60,892 nucleotides of DNA from Neobacillus driksii (GCF_013409995.1 NZ_JACCBX010000011.1:193649-254540); one strand, 5' to 3'. Shown: positions 24,349-33,608, numbered from the stretch's first letter. Numbers and translations are program-made. Notes: a model not told the origin generated them from the letters alone.

Positions 24349-24372
24349 AAGCCAGGATATATCTCCTGGCTT
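24349..24372. terminator. Bidirectional terminator after the acetyltransferase
   Basis: AAGCCAGGA (24349-24357) pairs with TCCTGGCTT (24364-24372), with A-rich and T-rich flanks. It is shared by the two converging genes. Confidence 0.82.
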
Positions 24373-24571
24373 ACTCTTCAAAATAATCTCTAAATGCTTT
24401 GGGATTATCGGTTTCTTTCCCCTGATAATATGGGTTATTCTCGGTAGAATCCTGCGGGTCAAGATTTGTTTTAATAATCAAATGTGGTCCTGATGGCTGC
24501 TCCACAATGATTCTGTCGTTTAATTGGTCGAAATCAGGCAGTTTGTTATTTCCAGGTTGTCTAGGCTCCAT
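24371..24571 (-). CDS. Small hypothetical protein, 66 residues
   Basis: I do not recognise a family. The protein is hydrophilic and proline/asparagine-rich, with no membrane helix or cysteine, and ends in an acidic FRDYFEE tail. A strong AGGAGGTG ribosome site eight bases before the ATG and a shared terminator support a real gene. It lies between the acetyltransferase and cotE. A link to sporulation is possible because of cotE but is not shown by the sequence. Confidence 0.6.
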   Translation of the reverse strand: MEPRQPGNNKLPDFDQLNDRIIVEQPSGPHLIIKTNLDPQDSTENNPYYQGKETDNPKAFRDYFEE

Positions 24572-24660
24572 TTCTGTGACACCTCCTAAAAATAGGTTGC
24601 TGATTTTTCTTTTTTATCATACCTTCTTTCTTTTATTATAAGATAATAAAAAAGAAAAAA

Positions 24661-24682
24661 CTAGGAAGTAGAGACTTCCTAG
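24661..24682 (-). terminator. cotE terminator
   Basis: A perfect 9-bp CTAGGAAGT stem with a 4-base loop, followed on the minus strand by TTTTTTC. Confidence 0.92.
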
Positions 24683-24687
24683 TATGT

Positions 24688-25233
24688 TTATTCTTCTTCG
24701 ACGCCGAGTAAGAAATCTGGATTCAATTCCTCAAATTCTTCGTCGTCAACATCCATTCCCCAATCATCGTCATCGTCCTTGCAACCATGTGGATTAACGG
24801 CGACACATACTTTCGTTTCGCCAATCACTTCCACGAGGAATTCCCTTTCAACATGGACAATGATTCGATTGCCATTCGGGGAGATAACGGCTTCACAACA
24901 ATTTGGCTGCTGAAGAACGCGAGCACAAATTTCATTGTCATCCAAACAATCATGGTCACGGTATCGTAACTTAATGACATCTGTATATTGAACCTTTTCG
25001 GTTACTACTTCTGTTCTGGTATTATCATTAAATGAATACCAAACGTTAATGTCATACGAGCCGTGTATCTCTACAGTTTTGCCGACTTTTTTCGCGTTGT
25101 ATTTATGGTTGATAATCCAACATCCAAGAATGCTTGTCGGACTATGTGCCGGGCTAATCGTATGATTGGACTGGGTGAATTTACGCCCTTTCGCTACTAC
25201 GGCCTTCGTAATTATCTCTCTGTATTCTCCCAT
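24688..25233 (-). CDS. cotE: Outer spore coat morphogenetic protein CotE
   Basis: A 181-residue spore coat protein, the same length as in B. subtilis. The GEYREIITKAVVAKGRKFTQ opening, the SILGCWIINHKY segment, VLQQPNC, SPNGNRI and the long acidic C terminus (DDDDDW...EEFEELNPDFL) are all characteristic. It directs assembly of the outer coat on the mother-cell side of the forespore. ATG 25233 is chosen because GAGGAGGG precedes it and gives the family length; an ATG at 25263 would add ten residues. In B. subtilis cotE is followed by mutS-mutL, but here a 66-residue unknown gene follows. Confidence 0.96.
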   Translation of the reverse strand: MGEYREIITKAVVAKGRKFTQSNHTISPAHSPTSILGCWIINHKYNAKKVGKTVEIHGSYDINVWYSFNDNTRTEVVTEKVQYTDVIKLRYRDHDCLDDNEICARVLQQPNCCEAVISPNGNRIIVHVEREFLVEVIGETKVCVAVNPHGCKDDDDDWGMDVDDEEFEELNPDFLLGVEEE

Positions 25234-25420
25234 TTCGCGCGAACCCTCCTCATTCATTTTCAATTCATCCTATGCAATTTTATAGACTAGTGTGCGATAT
25301 ATTTCTGCGAATACTGGATAAAAGTTTAGTCATAATTCATTTTATGCGGGAGTCTAATGTAGGTTCCAATTAGGCAAGTACTTTAAGTTGAAATGACTTT
25401 TCTAAAAATGTCCATAAAAA

Positions 25421-25445
25421 AACCAGGCTCTGTAAAAGCCTGGTT
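25421..25445 (-). terminator. Terminator after ricA
   Basis: A 9-bp AACCAGGCT/AGCCTGGTT stem just past the stop at 25452, with a run of A on the plus strand. It separates miaB-ricA from cotE. Confidence 0.85.
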
Positions 25446-25451
25446 ACCTTT

Positions 25452-25901
25452 TTAATGTTCATGGTCGTGATCGTGATTTCCACAAGACCCGCCATTATGA
25501 ATACTTGCACCTGTTTCACCTTTTAAGACATCTCCGCCAGTAGACTCAATAATGACATCTGTTACCTTATTAGAGATTGTAGTAGCAATTAACTGAAGCA
25601 ATTCATTTACTTCCATTTGGGACTGCTTAAACTCTTGAACAACTGGAATATCATCTAACTCCTGTTCAATCGAAGAGATTTTATCTTCTACCTTTTTTAA
25701 TGCTTCTGGCTTACCGTAATGTTGTAAATTAACGGCTTGCTTTTGCAAACCCTTAATATCTGAAATTAACGTACTAACCTTCGGGTTTACATGAATCTGT
25801 GCTTCTGCACGTTTAAAGAAATCAACTTCCTCAGTTTCTCCTATCATGCGTGCTAATTCTTGTGCACGAGCGATGATATCGTCTTTTGTATATTTCGCCA
25901 C
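25452..25901 (-). CDS. ricA: RicA (YmcA) regulatory protein
   Basis: A 149-residue helical protein of the YlbF/YmcA (DUF964) family. It forms the RicAFT (YmcA-YlbF-YaaT) complex that helps RNase Y mature mRNAs and promotes sporulation, competence and biofilm formation. The opening YTKDDIIARAQELARMI, the coiled middle and the SQMEVNELLQLIATTISNKVTDVI helix fit. The C terminus has a cysteine and a His-Asp repeat (SCGNHDHDHEH), consistent with metal or Fe-S binding in this complex. It follows miaB by one base, as in other bacilli. Its partner gene rny lies about 6 kb away in this window. Confidence 0.94.
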   Translation of the reverse strand: MAKYTKDDIIARAQELARMIGETEEVDFFKRAEAQIHVNPKVSTLISDIKGLQKQAVNLQHYGKPEALKKVEDKISSIEQELDDIPVVQEFKQSQMEVNELLQLIATTISNKVTDVIIESTGGDVLKGETGASIHNGGSCGNHDHDHEH

Positions 25902-25902
25902 T

Positions 25903-27447
25903 TTACTTCACCTCTACCGGTTCTAATTCTTCCACCATTTCTCCGTTTAATGACCATGTTTTTGTATCAGTAATTCTGACCTTAACAATTTTACCAATTG
26001 CTGATTTAGGAGCAGCAAAATTCACAAGCTTGTTTCTGGAAGTGTATCCTGCAAGGACATCAGGATTGTTCTTGCTTTCCCCTTCAACAAGAACTTCAAC
26101 AATTTGGCCTTTGTACTTTTTCATCGCTTCTGCAGATAACTCGTTCACCAAAGCATTTAAACGTTGTAAACGTTCCTTCTTAACTTCCATTGGAACATTA
26201 TCCTGCATTTTTGCTGCAGGTGTACCTTCACGAGGAGAATAAATGAACGTATAAGCTAGTTCATAGCCTACTTCACGATATAAAGATAAAGTTTCTTCAA
26301 ATTGTTCATCCGTTTCATTTGGATAACCAACGATAATGTCAGTGGTTAATGCAACATTTGGAATTGCCGCTTTAATCTTGCGTACTAACTCTAAATATTG
26401 TTCTCTCGTATATTTACGAGCCATAATTTTCAATACATCGGTTGAACCTGATTGAACTGGAAGATGAATGTGATCCATCAGATTACCGCCTTTTGCAAGG
26501 ACTTCAATCAAATGATCATCAAAGTCACGTGGGTGACTTGTCGTGAAACGAATACGAGGAATATCAATCTTCCTTAATTCATCCATAAGGTCACCTAGAC
26601 CATAGTTAATGTCTTCTAAATCTTTACCATAAGCATTTACGTTTTGGCCCAACAGAGTAACTTCCTGATAACCCTGTGCTGCTAAATGACGTACTTCCTG
26701 GATAATCTCTTCCGGACGGCGGCTTCGTTCCTTACCACGAGTATAGGGAACAATACAATAGGTACAGAATTTGTCACAGCCATACATAATGTTAACCCAT
26801 GCCTTAATATTTCCACGTCGTACTTTTGGAAGGTTTTCAATCACGTCACCTTCTTTAGACCATACTTCAACAACCATTTCTTTTGACATGTATGCTTCAT
26901 GTAAAATATTTGGCAAACGATGAATGTTATGTGTACCAAAAATCATATCCACTTGGTTATAGGTTTTTAAGATTTTATTGACCACAGATTCTTCCTGTGA
27001 CATACATCCACATACACCTAACAGTAAATCTGGCTTTTCTGTCTTCAAATGCTTTAAATGTCCTAGTTCACCAAACACTTTATTTTCAGCATTTTCACGA
27101 ATCGCACATGTATTTAATAGGATAACATTCGCATCTTCTGTTCTGTCAGTCGGTTCATAGCCTAAAGCCAAAAAGATTCCAGCCATAACTTCCGTATCGT
27201 GCTCGTTCATCTGGCAGCCGTACGTACGAATATAAAACTTTCTGCCTTCACCCATGCCGCGAAACTCTTCAGGAATGGAGAAATCATTGTGGTATTTTAC
27301 TTCTTCTTTACCACGTTTTTTAGCGTCTTTTAATGATGGTGCAGTAATGACCTGTTCAAAGTACTTACTGTAATCCTTGGCGGATTTTTTGTCCGAAGAA
27401 TTAGCAGCTTCAATTTGTTTAGATTCTAAACGTTGTTTTTCATTCAT
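25903..27447 (-). CDS. miaB: tRNA-2-methylthio-N6-dimethylallyladenosine synthase MiaB
   Basis: A 514-residue radical-SAM methylthiotransferase that adds the 2-methylthio group to i6A37 of tRNA. The N-terminal Fe-S cysteines are C78, C114 and C148, the radical-SAM triad C224/C228/C231 lies in GCDKFCTYC, and a TRAM domain ends the protein (IVEVLVEGES...GYTSRNKLVNF). The first 65 residues form the variable Bacillus extension. AAAGGAG precedes the ATG, and ricA follows immediately. Confidence 0.97.
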   Translation of the reverse strand: MNEKQRLESKQIEAANSSDKKSAKDYSKYFEQVITAPSLKDAKKRGKEEVKYHNDFSIPEEFRGMGEGRKFYIRTYGCQMNEHDTEVMAGIFLALGYEPTDRTEDANVILLNTCAIRENAENKVFGELGHLKHLKTEKPDLLLGVCGCMSQEESVVNKILKTYNQVDMIFGTHNIHRLPNILHEAYMSKEMVVEVWSKEGDVIENLPKVRRGNIKAWVNIMYGCDKFCTYCIVPYTRGKERSRRPEEIIQEVRHLAAQGYQEVTLLGQNVNAYGKDLEDINYGLGDLMDELRKIDIPRIRFTTSHPRDFDDHLIEVLAKGGNLMDHIHLPVQSGSTDVLKIMARKYTREQYLELVRKIKAAIPNVALTTDIIVGYPNETDEQFEETLSLYREVGYELAYTFIYSPREGTPAAKMQDNVPMEVKKERLQRLNALVNELSAEAMKKYKGQIVEVLVEGESKNNPDVLAGYTSRNKLVNFAAPKSAIGKIVKVRITDTKTWSLNGEMVEELEPVEVK

Positions 27448-27594
27448 TCGTAAAAAATCTCCTTTCAGTCGTTTTAGCTGATGTGTCTATTAATATTAAT
27501 AAAGTAAATTTTTACCTGTACATAGTGTCAGAACACGCCTAACATACTTCTGCACATTATTATAGTATAAAGGTTAATAGGCTTGAAAACAATA

Positions 27595-27627
27595 GAAAAT
27601 CCCGTAGCAGCACACTACGAGATTTTC
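27595..27627 (-). terminator. korAB terminator
   Basis: A near-perfect 13-bp stem (27595-27607 with 27615-27627) ten bases past the korB stop. Confidence 0.85.
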
Positions 27628-27636
27628 AAATTGCTA

Positions 27637-28503
27637 TTACATAAATTCGCCAACTAGTTTATCAAAATATTGTTGATCAAGGTTTAAATCAGCCTGTGAT
27701 AAAGGAGTTTCAGCGTAACCATTGATTAATTCCTGATACGATTGACGTTCTGTGTTCTGATAAATTAAACCAGTAACTAAGCCATTATGCTTCATCAATG
27801 TTTGCATAGCTTCTTCACGGTTTGAAGGATCATAACCTTCAATATCACTCAACTTCGTTAAATTCTCTTTAAACCAGTCATAAGTGTTGACTTTATTATA
27901 CGTTACACATGGGCTGTATACGTTTATTAAAGAGAACCCTTTATGCTTAATACCAGCTTCAATTAGAGCAGTCAAATCCTTTAGATCTGTTGAAAAACTT
28001 TGTGCAACAAATGTTGCTCCAGCAGTTAGGGCCATCTCCATTGGAGAAATAGCTTGTTCAACCGATCCCATCGGAGTTGATTTTGTTTTAAATCCAGCAG
28101 CGGAACGTGGAGACGTTTGTCCCTTTGTTAAGCCATAGATTTGGTTATCCATTACAACATAAGTAATGTCAATATTTCTCCGGATTGCATGGATTGTATG
28201 ACCCATACCAATTGCAAAACCGTCTCCGTCACCACCAGAAGCGATTACTGTTAAATCACGGTTTGCCATTTTTACACCTTGTGCGATTGGTAATGAGCGG
28301 CCATGAATTCCATGGAAGCCGTATGAATTAATATATCCAGAGATACGGCCAGAACATCCAATACCAGAAATAACAGCTAAGTTTTCAGGCTCGAGCCCTA
28401 CATTCGCTGCTGCACGTTGCATTGCCGCTTGTACAGAGAAGTCGCCACAGCCAGGGCACCAGTTCGGTTTTACATTATTTCTAAAGTCTTTAAAAGTGGC
28501 CAT
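27637..28503 (-). CDS. korB: 2-oxoacid:ferredoxin oxidoreductase, beta subunit
   Basis: A 288-residue thiamine-diphosphate subunit. CPGCGDF at 16-22 and the ThDP motif GGDGDGFAIGMGH are intact, with the usual NVYSPCVTYN segment further on. It pairs with the alpha/gamma subunit upstream (two-base gap) to decarboxylate a 2-oxoacid, probably 2-oxoglutarate, to its acyl-CoA while reducing ferredoxin. The C-terminal 40 residues (DNQIYGLTKGQTSPRS is internal) have no extra Fe-S domain, as in other Bacillaceae enzymes. Confidence 0.92.
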   Translation of the reverse strand: MATFKDFRNNVKPNWCPGCGDFSVQAAMQRAAANVGLEPENLAVISGIGCSGRISGYINSYGFHGIHGRSLPIAQGVKMANRDLTVIASGGDGDGFAIGMGHTIHAIRRNIDITYVVMDNQIYGLTKGQTSPRSAAGFKTKSTPMGSVEQAISPMEMALTAGATFVAQSFSTDLKDLTALIEAGIKHKGFSLINVYSPCVTYNKVNTYDWFKENLTKLSDIEGYDPSNREEAMQTLMKHNGLVTGLIYQNTERQSYQELINGYAETPLSQADLNLDQQYFDKLVGEFM

Positions 28504-28505
28504 GT

Positions 28506-30242
28506 TTAGAACAACTCCTTACATTTTGTATATACTTCGTGTGGTAAGAACGGATTACCGTCATATTTTAAATGTTTAATAATCTTTTCAGCATGACCAA
28601 CATTCATTTTCATAATGTTTGCCAATTGTCCAGTAGCGTTGTTCTCAACAACTACAACTTTCTTTGCTGAACGAACAAGTGGTAATACTTCGTCAGTCGG
28701 GAATGGGTGAATCAAACGAATTTGAGCATGGTTTACTTTTAAGCCATCGTTTTCTAAACGAACCATTGCTTCTTCAATTACACCACGAGTTGAATTGAAT
28801 CCAACAAATAAGACATCAGCTTCTTCATGTTTCACATTTTTATAAACTGGTGTGTTGAAACGAATATTTTCTATTTTACGGAATCGCTTGTCCATTTGGG
28901 CAATTCTGTTTGCTGCTGATTCAGAAGGTTTACCAGTTTCGTCATGTTCAACACCTGTTACATGGTGGATACCATTTTTCATACCAGGAATAACACGTGG
29001 TGAAACTCCATCAGCTGTCACTTCATAACGTTTGAAATATCCTTTGTTTTCATTTTCAGGAATTTCATCTGTTACCAGTTTACCGCGTCTGATTTCAACT
29101 TTATCCATGCTTAATGGTTCAACAGTCTGTTTACCTAGAGATAATTGAAGATCTGAAAGAATAATAACTGGACATTGATATTCTTCAGCAAGGTTAAATG
29201 CCTCGGCAGTATCATAGAATGCTTCTTCTACAGTACTTGGAGCCATAACGATTTTAGGGATTTCTCCATGTGTTCCATAGATCATCGCCATTAAATCGGA
29301 CTGCTCTTGCTTTGTTGGTAATCCTGTAGATGGACCGCCACGCTGGGTATCAACAATAACAAGCGGAGTTTCTGTAATACCAGATAATCCGATTGCTTCC
29401 ATCTTTAATGATAGTCCAGGACCTGCAGATGCAGTTATTGTACGTACGCCAGCATAGTTGGCACCAATTGCCATTGTACATGCTGCAATTTCATCCTCTG
29501 TTTGAATAACTGAACCACCAAGTGCTGGAAGCTTTTTAATTAAATATTCCATTATTTCAGAAGCTGGTGTAATTGGGTAAGCAGCCATAAAGCGGCAGCC
29601 AGCTGCGACAGCCCCTAATGCAATAGCGTCATTTCCAATCATGAACATGCGCTTTTTACCGTCAGCTTTTTCAAGTTCCATTATTTCAACGCCATCTACA
29701 AGCTGATTTTTCATATACTCATATCCAGCTTTAATGGCATCCATGTTTTTCGCAACTACTTGTGCACCTTTTTTACCAAAAATCTCTTGAACTACTTCTT
29801 CAAACACATGAATATCAAGATTCAAGACAGCTGATGTAGCACCAATCGCTACCATGTTTTTCATTAAGGATGTCCCTAATTCAGTAGCAATTTCTGTAAA
29901 TGGAACCGCATACAATGCTGCTTGTGTATCTTCTGGTTTCTTAGGCGTGAATTTTGCATCAGCAAGGATTACACCTTTAGCGTGTAACTCTTTGTAGTTT
30001 AAATCGATAGTTTCTTGGTCAAAAGCGACAAGAACATCAAGATCATCAGAGATTGAACGAACTTCTGTCGTACTTACTCTGATTTTGTTGTTGGTATGAC
30101 CACCTTTAATACGAGATGAAAAGTGACGATAACCATACAAGTAATAACCTAGGCGATTTAATGCAATAGCAAATATTTCCCCTGTACTTTCAATACCTTC
30201 CCCTTGTTGTCCGCCAACTTTCCACGAAAGTTGATTGATCAT
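28506..30242 (-). CDS. korA: 2-oxoacid:ferredoxin oxidoreductase, fused gamma-alpha subunit
   Basis: A 578-residue subunit. The N-terminal 185 residues are the gamma domain (SWKVGGQQGEGIESTGEIFA), followed by the pyrimidine-binding alpha domain (AYPITPASEIMEYL, QTEDEIAACTMAIGANYAG, SAGPGLSLKMEAIGL) and the C-terminal transketolase-like domain. It forms the oxidative decarboxylase with KorB. The ATG follows AAAGGGG. A near-perfect cre box lies 340 bases upstream, so glucose repression is plausible for this oxidoreductase. Confidence 0.93.
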   Translation of the reverse strand: MINQLSWKVGGQQGEGIESTGEIFAIALNRLGYYLYGYRHFSSRIKGGHTNNKIRVSTTEVRSISDDLDVLVAFDQETIDLNYKELHAKGVILADAKFTPKKPEDTQAALYAVPFTEIATELGTSLMKNMVAIGATSAVLNLDIHVFEEVVQEIFGKKGAQVVAKNMDAIKAGYEYMKNQLVDGVEIMELEKADGKKRMFMIGNDAIALGAVAAGCRFMAAYPITPASEIMEYLIKKLPALGGSVIQTEDEIAACTMAIGANYAGVRTITASAGPGLSLKMEAIGLSGITETPLVIVDTQRGGPSTGLPTKQEQSDLMAMIYGTHGEIPKIVMAPSTVEEAFYDTAEAFNLAEEYQCPVIILSDLQLSLGKQTVEPLSMDKVEIRRGKLVTDEIPENENKGYFKRYEVTADGVSPRVIPGMKNGIHHVTGVEHDETGKPSESAANRIAQMDKRFRKIENIRFNTPVYKNVKHEEADVLFVGFNSTRGVIEEAMVRLENDGLKVNHAQIRLIHPFPTDEVLPLVRSAKKVVVVENNATGQLANIMKMNVGHAEKIIKHLKYDGNPFLPHEVYTKCKELF

Positions 30243-30579
30243 GACTTACACCCCTTTGGATATGTAAAAAGTATATTTTAGAACTCGTTAATAGTGTAGC
30301 ACAATTCCGAGTCATTCACTAGAATTTAGACTTTAATGCTTTAAAGGCTAAATCAATCGAAACTAGAATATGTACTAAACGCTTACAATTCTAGACCTCT
30401 ATTCCAAAAATTGCAACCCTTTCAGACGAAATATTGTCTAAAATATGAATATTTTTTTATATTATAAAAATTGGCATTTAGTAAAGCTACTTACCTTACC
30501 CTAAAATTGTTGTAAAACGTTGCTGTTATGCGATTCGGTACTAAATCTAAAAAAATATATTACTTTAACACTTTATCAT

Positions 30580-30593
30580 AGAAAACGTTTTCA
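30580..30593. promoter_or_regulatory. cre-like box upstream of korAB
   Basis: AGAAAACGTTTTCA matches the CcpA consensus except at the first base. It lies in the 468-base gap 30243-30710, between spoVS and korA, which holds no gene I can support. Confidence 0.55.
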
Positions 30594-30638
30594 TTTATAC
30601 TAGAATAACATTATTATAATGATTTGTATATAAAAATA

Positions 30639-30659
30639 CCTGCTTAAAATATAAGCAGG
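30639..30659 (-). terminator. spoVS terminator
   Basis: A 7-bp CCTGCTT/AAGCAGG stem with a T-rich minus-strand tail, about 50 bases past the spoVS stop. Confidence 0.75.
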
Positions 30660-30710
30660 CAAAAGCGTTTGTTTTATTCATCTTATTTCACATCATTGAT
30701 TCTATCTCTT

Positions 30711-30971
30711 TCATCTTGGTTCAACAATAAGCTTTATAGCCGTGCGTTCTTCACCATCAATCTGAATATCAGTGAACGCAGGGATGCAAATCAAATCAAC
30801 TCCGCTAGGTGCTACAAATCCTCTTGCAATCGCTACTGCCTTAACAGCTTGATTCAATGCACCTGCACCAATCGCCTGTATTTCTGCTGCACCTCTTTCA
30901 CGCAGAACTCCAGCAAGTGCACCAGCTACAGAATTAGGATTAGATTTTGCTGAAACTTTTAATATTTCCAT
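30711..30971 (-). CDS. spoVS: Stage V sporulation protein S
   Basis: An 86-residue Alba-fold protein almost identical to SpoVS of other bacilli (MEILKVSAKSNPNSVAGALA, GAGALNQAVKAVAIARGFVAP). It is needed for spore coat assembly and stage V progression. ATG 30971 has GGGGGAG upstream and gives the exact family length; the longer ORF to 31091 has no ribosome site. It is a single-gene unit between ymdB and korA. Confidence 0.97.
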   Translation of the reverse strand: MEILKVSAKSNPNSVAGALAGVLRERGAAEIQAIGAGALNQAVKAVAIARGFVAPSGVDLICIPAFTDIQIDGEERTAIKLIVEPR

Positions 30972-31122
30972 TCCTAGCTCCCCCTTGTATAATCCCGATC
31001 CTGGCATGAGCAGTTTCATGAGCAAATCAGGTATATAAGATTCCACTGCTACTATATTCATTCTGCAAAAGACATATTCCGGCTTGGACAAAAAAAGTGC
31101 TTATTTATCGTTAAAAAGAAAT

Positions 31123-31143
31123 AACCTTCCATTTCGGAAGGTT
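31123..31143 (-). terminator. ymdB terminator
   Basis: An 8-bp AACCTTCC/GGAAGGTT stem overlapping the ymdB stop codon and followed by T-rich sequence on the minus strand. Confidence 0.8.
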
Positions 31144-31939
31144 AAGAATACCAAGGATGATCTTCATTTATTAAAATTCTTTCCATTTTTTTGCACTTTC
31201 CAGTTTTTCTGTCTAGTTCCATGTAGACGCCGCTAAGCTGAGTTCTACCTGATTTAGGGACTTCAAATCTTACAGGAAGGCTTGTAAGGAATTTAGTGAT
31301 GACTGCTTCCCTTTCCATCCCAAGAATTCCATCATATGGACCTGTCATCCCTACATCTGTTAAATAGCCTGTCCCATTTGGCAGGACACGGCTATCCGCT
31401 GTTTGTACATGTGTATGGGTGCCTACAACTGCAGAAACCCTCCCGTCTAAATACCAGCCCATTGCTTGTTTTTCACTGGTAGCTTCTGCATGAAAATCCA
31501 CAAAGATAAAGGGTGTACGTGCTTGAGCGATTTCGACTAATTCATCTGCCTTTTTAAAAGGACAATCCAGCGGAGGCATAAACGTTCGCCCCTGCAAATT
31601 GATGACAGCTACCTCGATGTCATTCACCTTAAAAAATGCTAACCCTTTGCCGGGAGTTCCTTCTGGAAAGTTTGCTGGACGTACCATATTCTTTGCTGAT
31701 TCGATAAATTCAAAAATCTCCTTGTTGTCCCATGCATGATTTCCAAGGGTTACAGCCTGTGCTCCAGAACCTAAAAATTCCCGATAGATTTTTTCTGTAA
31801 TACCTCTGCCGCCTGCTGCATTTTCACCATTAATAATCGTAAAATTTGGTCGATATTTTTCCTTAATCTTTGGCACATACTCCTTAACCATATCTCGACC
31901 TGGTGAACCAACAACATCTCCAATAAATAATAAGTTCAT
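31142..31939 (-). CDS. ymdB: YmdB phosphodiesterase
   Basis: A 265-residue calcineurin-like phosphodiesterase. It keeps the metal motifs GDVVGSPGR, INGENAAGGRG, TLGNHAWDNKE, DFHAEATSEK and GTHTHVQTAD. YmdB cleaves 2',3'-cyclic nucleotides and affects biofilm and sporulation decisions in Bacillus. ATG 31939 is chosen because AAAGGA precedes it and the protein starts with the conserved MNLLFIGDVVG; an upstream ATG would add 15 unrelated residues. It follows rny, separated by a terminator. Confidence 0.95.
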   Translation of the reverse strand: MNLLFIGDVVGSPGRDMVKEYVPKIKEKYRPNFTIINGENAAGGRGITEKIYREFLGSGAQAVTLGNHAWDNKEIFEFIESAKNMVRPANFPEGTPGKGLAFFKVNDIEVAVINLQGRTFMPPLDCPFKKADELVEIAQARTPFIFVDFHAEATSEKQAMGWYLDGRVSAVVGTHTHVQTADSRVLPNGTGYLTDVGMTGPYDGILGMEREAVITKFLTSLPVRFEVPKSGRTQLSGVYMELDRKTGKCKKMERILINEDHPWYS

Positions 31940-32023
31940 TTGTAATCCTTTCGTAATGCATTTATTTATTATAAATTGTATCACACTTTTATTTTATTTA
32001 ACCTCAACTCCAAACTTCAAAAA

Positions 32024-32053
32024 AATAAAGCAGTGCTTTCGCACCGCTTTATT
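32024..32053 (-). terminator. rny terminator
   Basis: AATAAAGC-A-GTGC pairs with GCAC-C-GCTTTATT (32024-32036 with 32041-32053), overlapping the rny stop and followed by a T-rich tail. Confidence 0.85.
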
Positions 32054-33608
32054 TTGCATATTCTACAGCCCGTGTTTCACGGATAACTGTCACTTTAATA
32101 TGTCCAGGGTAGTCAAGCTCTTCTTCTATTCGTTTTCGAATATCTCGAGCCAAACGATGTGCAGCTAGATCATCAACTGCATCTGGTCTTACAATAATCC
32201 GGACCTCTCGGCCAGCTTGGATCGCAAAAGATTTTTCAACACCTTCATAAGACTCAGAAATTTCCTCCAGCTTTTCTAAACGGCGGATATAGTTTTCTAG
32301 AGTCTCACTGCGTGCACCAGGTCTTGCAGCCGATAAAGCGTCAGCAGCAGCCACTAGAACCGCAATGGTTGATGTTGGCTCCGTATCACCATGATGTGAA
32401 GCAATACTGTTGATTACCACTGGGTGTTCCTTGTATTTAGTCGCAAGCTCAACCCCGATTTCAACGTGACTTCCTTCCACTTCATGGTCAATCGCTTTTC
32501 CAATATCATGTAATAGACCTGCACGTCGTGCCAGTGTTTCATCCTCACCAAGTTCAGCTGCAAGTAAGCCCGAAAGCTGTGCAACCTCCATTGAGTGTTT
32601 TAAGACATTTTGCCCGTAACTAGTACGGAACTTCAAGCGTCCTAGGATCTTAATAAGATCCGGATGTAATCCATGAACTCCGACTTCAAATGTCGTCTGT
32701 TCACCCACTTCACGAATGTACTCATCCACTTCACGACGAGATTTTTCGACCATTTCCTCAATTCGTGCAGGATGGATTCGTCCATCTTGAACTAATTTTT
32801 CAAGCGCTAATCGCGCCGTTTCCCGACGAATCGGATCGAACCCTGATAGAATAACAGCTTCTGGAGTATCATCGATAATCAAGTCAATTCCTGTAAGTGT
32901 CTCTAGTGTACGGATATTTCTTCCTTCACGACCAATAATACGGCCTTTCATTTCATCATTCGGAAGGTTGACTACAGATACAGTCGTTTCCGCAACATGG
33001 TCAGCAGCGCAACGCTGGATTGCTAGGGATAGAATTTCCTTCGCTTTCTTATCCGCTTCCTCTTTGGCGCGGTTTTCACTTTCCTTAATCATTATCGCAG
33101 TGTCATAGGTTAATTCCTGCTCCATCTTATCGATAATGATGTTCTTCGCTTCCTCACGAGTCAAACTCGAAATACGTTCAAGTTCAGTTTGTTGTGTTCG
33201 TACCAACTCGTCCACTTTGCTTTCCATCTGTTCAATATGCTGTTGTCTTTGGTTTAGAGAATCATCCTTCTTTTCTAATAGAATTTCTCGTTTATTTAAC
33301 GATTCATCCTTTCGATCTAAATTCTCTTCTCTTTGCAGTAAACGGTTTTCTTGTTTTTGCAGTTCATTTCTTCGTTCACGAACCTCACGTTCGGCTTCCG
33401 TACGAAGCTTGTGAATTTCATCCTTTGCCTCTAGCAAAGCTTCTTTTTTCAATGAATCAGCATCACGCTTTGCATCTTCAAGAATCTGCTCTGCAGCATT
33501 CTTTGCACCTGCTATTTTTGCCTCAGCAATGGATTTACGAACAAAATAGCCAACAACGGCACCGACGATAATGCCAAGCAAAATGGAGATGATAGTAATA
33601 GGTTCCAT
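32049..33608 (-). CDS. rny: Ribonuclease Y
   Basis: A 519-residue membrane-anchored endoribonuclease. The first 25 residues form one membrane segment, residues 30-200 are a long charged coiled coil, a KH domain follows (IIGREGRNIRTLETLTGID), and the HD domain is HDIGKA with its second histidine in SHHGDTEP. It initiates bulk mRNA decay at the membrane and is targeted by the RicAFT complex, one member of which is encoded at 25452. A good sigma-A promoter lies at 33742-33770. Confidence 0.97.
   Translation of the reverse strand: MEPITIISILLGIIVGAVVGYFVRKSIAEAKIAGAKNAAEQILEDAKRDADSLKKEALLEAKDEIHKLRTEAEREVRERRNELQKQENRLLQREENLDRKDESLNKREILLEKKDDSLNQRQQHIEQMESKVDELVRTQQTELERISSLTREEAKNIIIDKMEQELTYDTAIMIKESENRAKEEADKKAKEILSLAIQRCAADHVAETTVSVVNLPNDEMKGRIIGREGRNIRTLETLTGIDLIIDDTPEAVILSGFDPIRRETARLALEKLVQDGRIHPARIEEMVEKSRREVDEYIREVGEQTTFEVGVHGLHPDLIKILGRLKFRTSYGQNVLKHSMEVAQLSGLLAAELGEDETLARRAGLLHDIGKAIDHEVEGSHVEIGVELATKYKEHPVVINSIASHHGDTEPTSTIAVLVAAADALSAARPGARSETLENYIRRLEKLEEISESYEGVEKSFAIQAGREVRIIVRPDAVDDLAAHRLARDIRKRIEEELDYPGHIKVTVIRETRAVEYAK

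Noticed and set aside
24274..24462. 62-codon minus-strand ORF
   Set aside because: It overlaps the acetyltransferase and the better-supported small gene at 24371, and has no ribosome site.
30972..31091. N-terminal extension of SpoVS
   Set aside because: It adds 40 residues not found in SpoVS and has no ribosome site; ATG 30971 has GGGGGAG and gives the exact 86-residue length.
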